A stretch of 64,000 nucleotides of DNA, taken from positions 22,483,233-22,547,232 of the forward strand of contig OW285188.1 of NCBI GenBank assembly GCA_935421135.1, read 5' to 3'. The first letter of the stretch is position 1. Every line of letters starts with the position of its first letter. The notes beneath the pieces are model-generated. The model was not told where the DNA came from. It was given only the letters and a program-made list of their open reading frames with translations, and made no database searches. Position numbers and translations under genes: made by a program. The DNA comes from Bugulina stolonifera (lineage: Eukaryota; Bryozoa; Gymnolaemata; Cheilostomatida; Bugulidae). Below, one piece after another: positions 61,322 to 64,000 of the stretch.

Positions 61322-64000
61322 ATGGCTGACCAAGAAACAAAAACTGCTGAAGCAGACAATATAACCAAAGATGCTACAGATAGTAAGACACCTCAAGATG
61401 GCGGGGAATCCTTGAAAGCTGAAGACAGCGGGGAATCTGTGAAAGCTGAAGCATCTGATGTGACCGATGTTTCTGCTTTGGAAAAAAAAATTATACGGCA
61501 AGTGGAAGTGAGTACATGTATTGTTTGGGACTAATTCTATGTTAAAAACAAACTTATGTTATAGTATATACCTATCTTTATCTAAATAGTATGACACATA
61601 CCAATCTGAAGTTTTGTGGAATATCCTGCCATGGAACTGTTGGCTGGTTGCGTGCTTGCTATTTTTGCTTTATCTTCAGTCATTTAATTAAAATATGCAG
61701 TACTACTTTGGAGATGCTAACATGGACAGAGATAAGTTTTTAAATGAAGAAATCAAGAAAGATGATGGCTGGGTGCAGCTAAAGACATTACTGACATTTA
61801 ACAGACTAAAAGCAATGTCGGAAGATCCACTCGTCATCACTGCCGCCCTTAGGAAATCTACAAATGATCTTTTAGAAGTATGTCTTGTACTTTGTTGACT
61901 TGTAAATTACTGCATAACAGTGGTATAATGCATTACAATAACCAAGTGTGAGTCTCGGCAGGGTTTCACATTGTGTTAATGTTTAATTTACAAATGAAGA
62001 TCACTTCTGATTCTAGTAGTTTGGCTCCTGTTACCGGCATGGAATATGTTATACAATGCTAATTCATTTCGTATGTAGATTAAGACAGACAATTCTGCTA
62101 TCAGGCGTCACCCTACACGACCTCTCCCATCAGCTGAGGCTAGGAAACAAGACATACAGCAGCGCCTACTCTATGTGGTCAGTGATCTATAGTGTTTGTG
62201 TAGTAATAAATTTGAAATGTGGAACTTTTTTTGGAACAAAAATATAAGTTTTGAATGTATTATGAGCTTTTTTGCATGTAATTGAGGTAGGGCTTCCAGA
62301 GTCACATAAAGGTTTGTCTGCCTGTTGATAGCTGGGAGACGACCGTCTCTGTGGACAACGGAAAAGCAACAAGATGTGATTCCACTTGACAATAAGACTG
62401 TAATAATAGTCAATGTCTGCTCATATCTGCATACATTTCTATAAGGCCTACATCTTATTTTATATATTGTCCATGTGTGTTGCAGAAAGGATTTCCAACA
62501 GATCTTACCCTTGATGATCTCATAGACTATTTTGAGCCCTATGGGGCAGAGAGTGTACAGCTTCGTTATGATATTAAAAGAAAATTTAAAGTAAGTCTTG
62601 TCCCTCTATCCTTCTTAGTCTATAGCGTTCATTGCCAGGGATACAGTTGTTTACTGACCATTGTCTCTCATGAACGTCCATCTTTTTAATTGTAGGGATC
62701 TGTGTTTGTTTTGTTTTCAACAACTGAGCAGGCCAAAGAATATTTGGAAGCAAAGGAAATGAAATATAAAGATACCCCACTAATAGAAAGACTGTACAAG
62801 TAGGTGTCAATCTTGATCATTCATACAAAGGAGGTATATAGTATAGTCTGTTACAGTTGCAAAAGAGAAACAGTCGACAGTTTTTTCGGGTGATCTCAAG
62901 ATTTTAGGATCTTGTAGCTGTTTTTTCTCGCGAGACGAAATGTTTACTTTTTGTACAAACTTATTTTTGCTGTTCTGTTTTTGGGATTGCTTTCCATCCA
63001 TTTGAGCCTAGTGACCTGATTATAGGTAGTGTCTAAGAACGTCAGGTTTATATTTTGTTGAAATTGTTTTTAGGCAGGATTATTTCAAGAAAAAGCAAGA
63101 TCAGAAGCTTGGAGGAAAAATGGAAGACATTCGAAAGAAAGAAGAGTATGTGTTTTGATGCTTAAATATTTGGATTAGATAGAACAATGGTTATTGTATT
63201 TCCGATATCATAAGGGTTTAGTATAATGGCTAGTCCTTCCATGTTGTGGACACTTTACACTTGATTTATTTTTTCCATTTCAGACAGAAGCAGAAGAAAG
63301 AACAGGAGGAGAAGGAGGTAAGCCAATTCTGATCAATTCTCTCTTATTTTTCAGAAGCTCAAACTGTGAAGTACCTATAGCCTTTGTATTTACATCATAA
63401 GCTTTTTACTGGGGGTTTATCTAGCAGACTTGATTATATGTAATGTCAATTGTTTCTTCTGTGTATTCTATCTACATGTGTCCATCCATTGGTTGGCGTT
63501 TCTGTAAATCGGTCATTGTAAGGTATTTTACCATGAATATGATATAGTCGATCTTACATTTGCATGCAAGTATTATGTTTGGTGCAAATGAAGGTGGTTG
63601 TTTCATTAGGAGCTACTGGCAAAAATCACAAGGGGATCTGTGTTGAAAGTCAGTGGCATTGAAGCGGAGACACCAATCGACAAAATCAAAGAATTCTTCG
63701 GTAAATTTGGAAAAGTGGCCTGGGTGGACTTTGAGAAAGATGCTGACCATGTAAGCTAATTATATAATTGTTGTGATAAATATAGTAGTACGGTATGCTG
63801 ACTCGTTAGTGGTTCAATTTGTTAGTTTGCGGAATGTCTTTTTGGTACACAGGACTATACCTACAAATGCCTACTTATGTGGTCATTCCTGGTTTTTCAG
63901 TGTTTGCTCAAAAGAACAATGTGTGAACTTATATTATGCTATGTTTGCTATAAGATGAGTTCTGTTGCTCCAGGCTATGGTGAGATACGCCACAGAAGAT
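61322..64000 (+). CDS. SSB: La ribonucleoprotein (SSB), 3' end outside the window
   Basis: Exons: 61322-61507, 61701-61877, 62079-62177, 62486-62590, 62696-62799, 63074-63145, 63284-63317, 63610-63750, 63974-64000 (continues). The 315 codons in view are all in phase. Seen: an acidic, Ser/Lys-rich N-terminus; the La motif (RQVEYYFGDANMDRDKFL, then LTFNRLKAMSEDP, residues about 55-120); RRM1 starting LYVKGFPTD near 152 with FKGSVFVLF; a charged helical linker (KKKEQ repeats); and the start of the second RRM (GSVLKVSGIEAE, then KFGKVAWVDF). La binds the UUU-OH 3' ends of RNA polymerase III transcripts in the nucleus and chaperones tRNA precursors. The La motif is split by the first intron. Confidence 0.96.

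Overview
The window reads as nuclear DNA of an early-branching animal. It is AT-rich, has short GT-AG introns and uses the standard code. It carries a divergent but complete Wnt gene with ARL6/BBS3, eIF3G, pyruvate dehydrogenase E1-beta, prohibitin-1, La and a ZGRF1-type helicase. A demosponge is my best guess from gene density, intron size and Wnt divergence. That is inference; nothing here identifies a species.

Layout. 491-20030 (+): ZGRF1-like GRF-finger/SF1B helicase in 21 exons. Its introns hold a 2.9 kb fold-back element (637-3580), a minisatellite made of its own splice acceptor (4653-4868), a 6.0 kb hAT transposon with a one-base-broken transposase (5380-11375), two more minisatellites, and a roughly 86-copy 28-bp array (17455-19863). 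20460-21433 (-): ARL6/BBS3, tail-to-tail with the helicase. 21790-22790 (-): decayed LINE reverse transcriptase. 23463-30921 (+): eIF3G, whose sixth intron carries an intact Ty3/Gypsy retrotransposon (25521-30335) with apparently identical LTRs and a 5-bp target duplication. 31010-35489: no gene seen. 35490-41960 (+): Wnt, 7 exons, 360 aa, 24 cysteines after the signal peptide. 43960-44730 (+): a second LINE 3' fragment. 45794-48810 (+): PDHB without its first exon, tail-to-tail with PHB1 (49066-50967, -). 51545-60151: a transposon graveyard with a 55-bp-TIR MITE, a 6.4 kb element with CACCGTTGCAA subterminal repeats, a TTAA element nested in it, and a 300-bp deletion derivative. 61322-64000 (+): La, running off the right edge.

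The host genes are housekeeping, ciliary and signalling genes with no shared pathway. The only functional pairing by content is two mitochondrial proteins (PDHB, PHB1) in convergent orientation. I reconstructed every exon chain by hand from splice signals and reading phase. The phases close exactly for ZGRF1, ARL6, eIF3G, Wnt, PHB1 and the hAT transposase (apart from one extra T), which is strong internal support. The most unusual content is the way tandem repeats in the helicase gene have grown out of splice-acceptor sites, and the layered mobile elements with readable target-site duplications.
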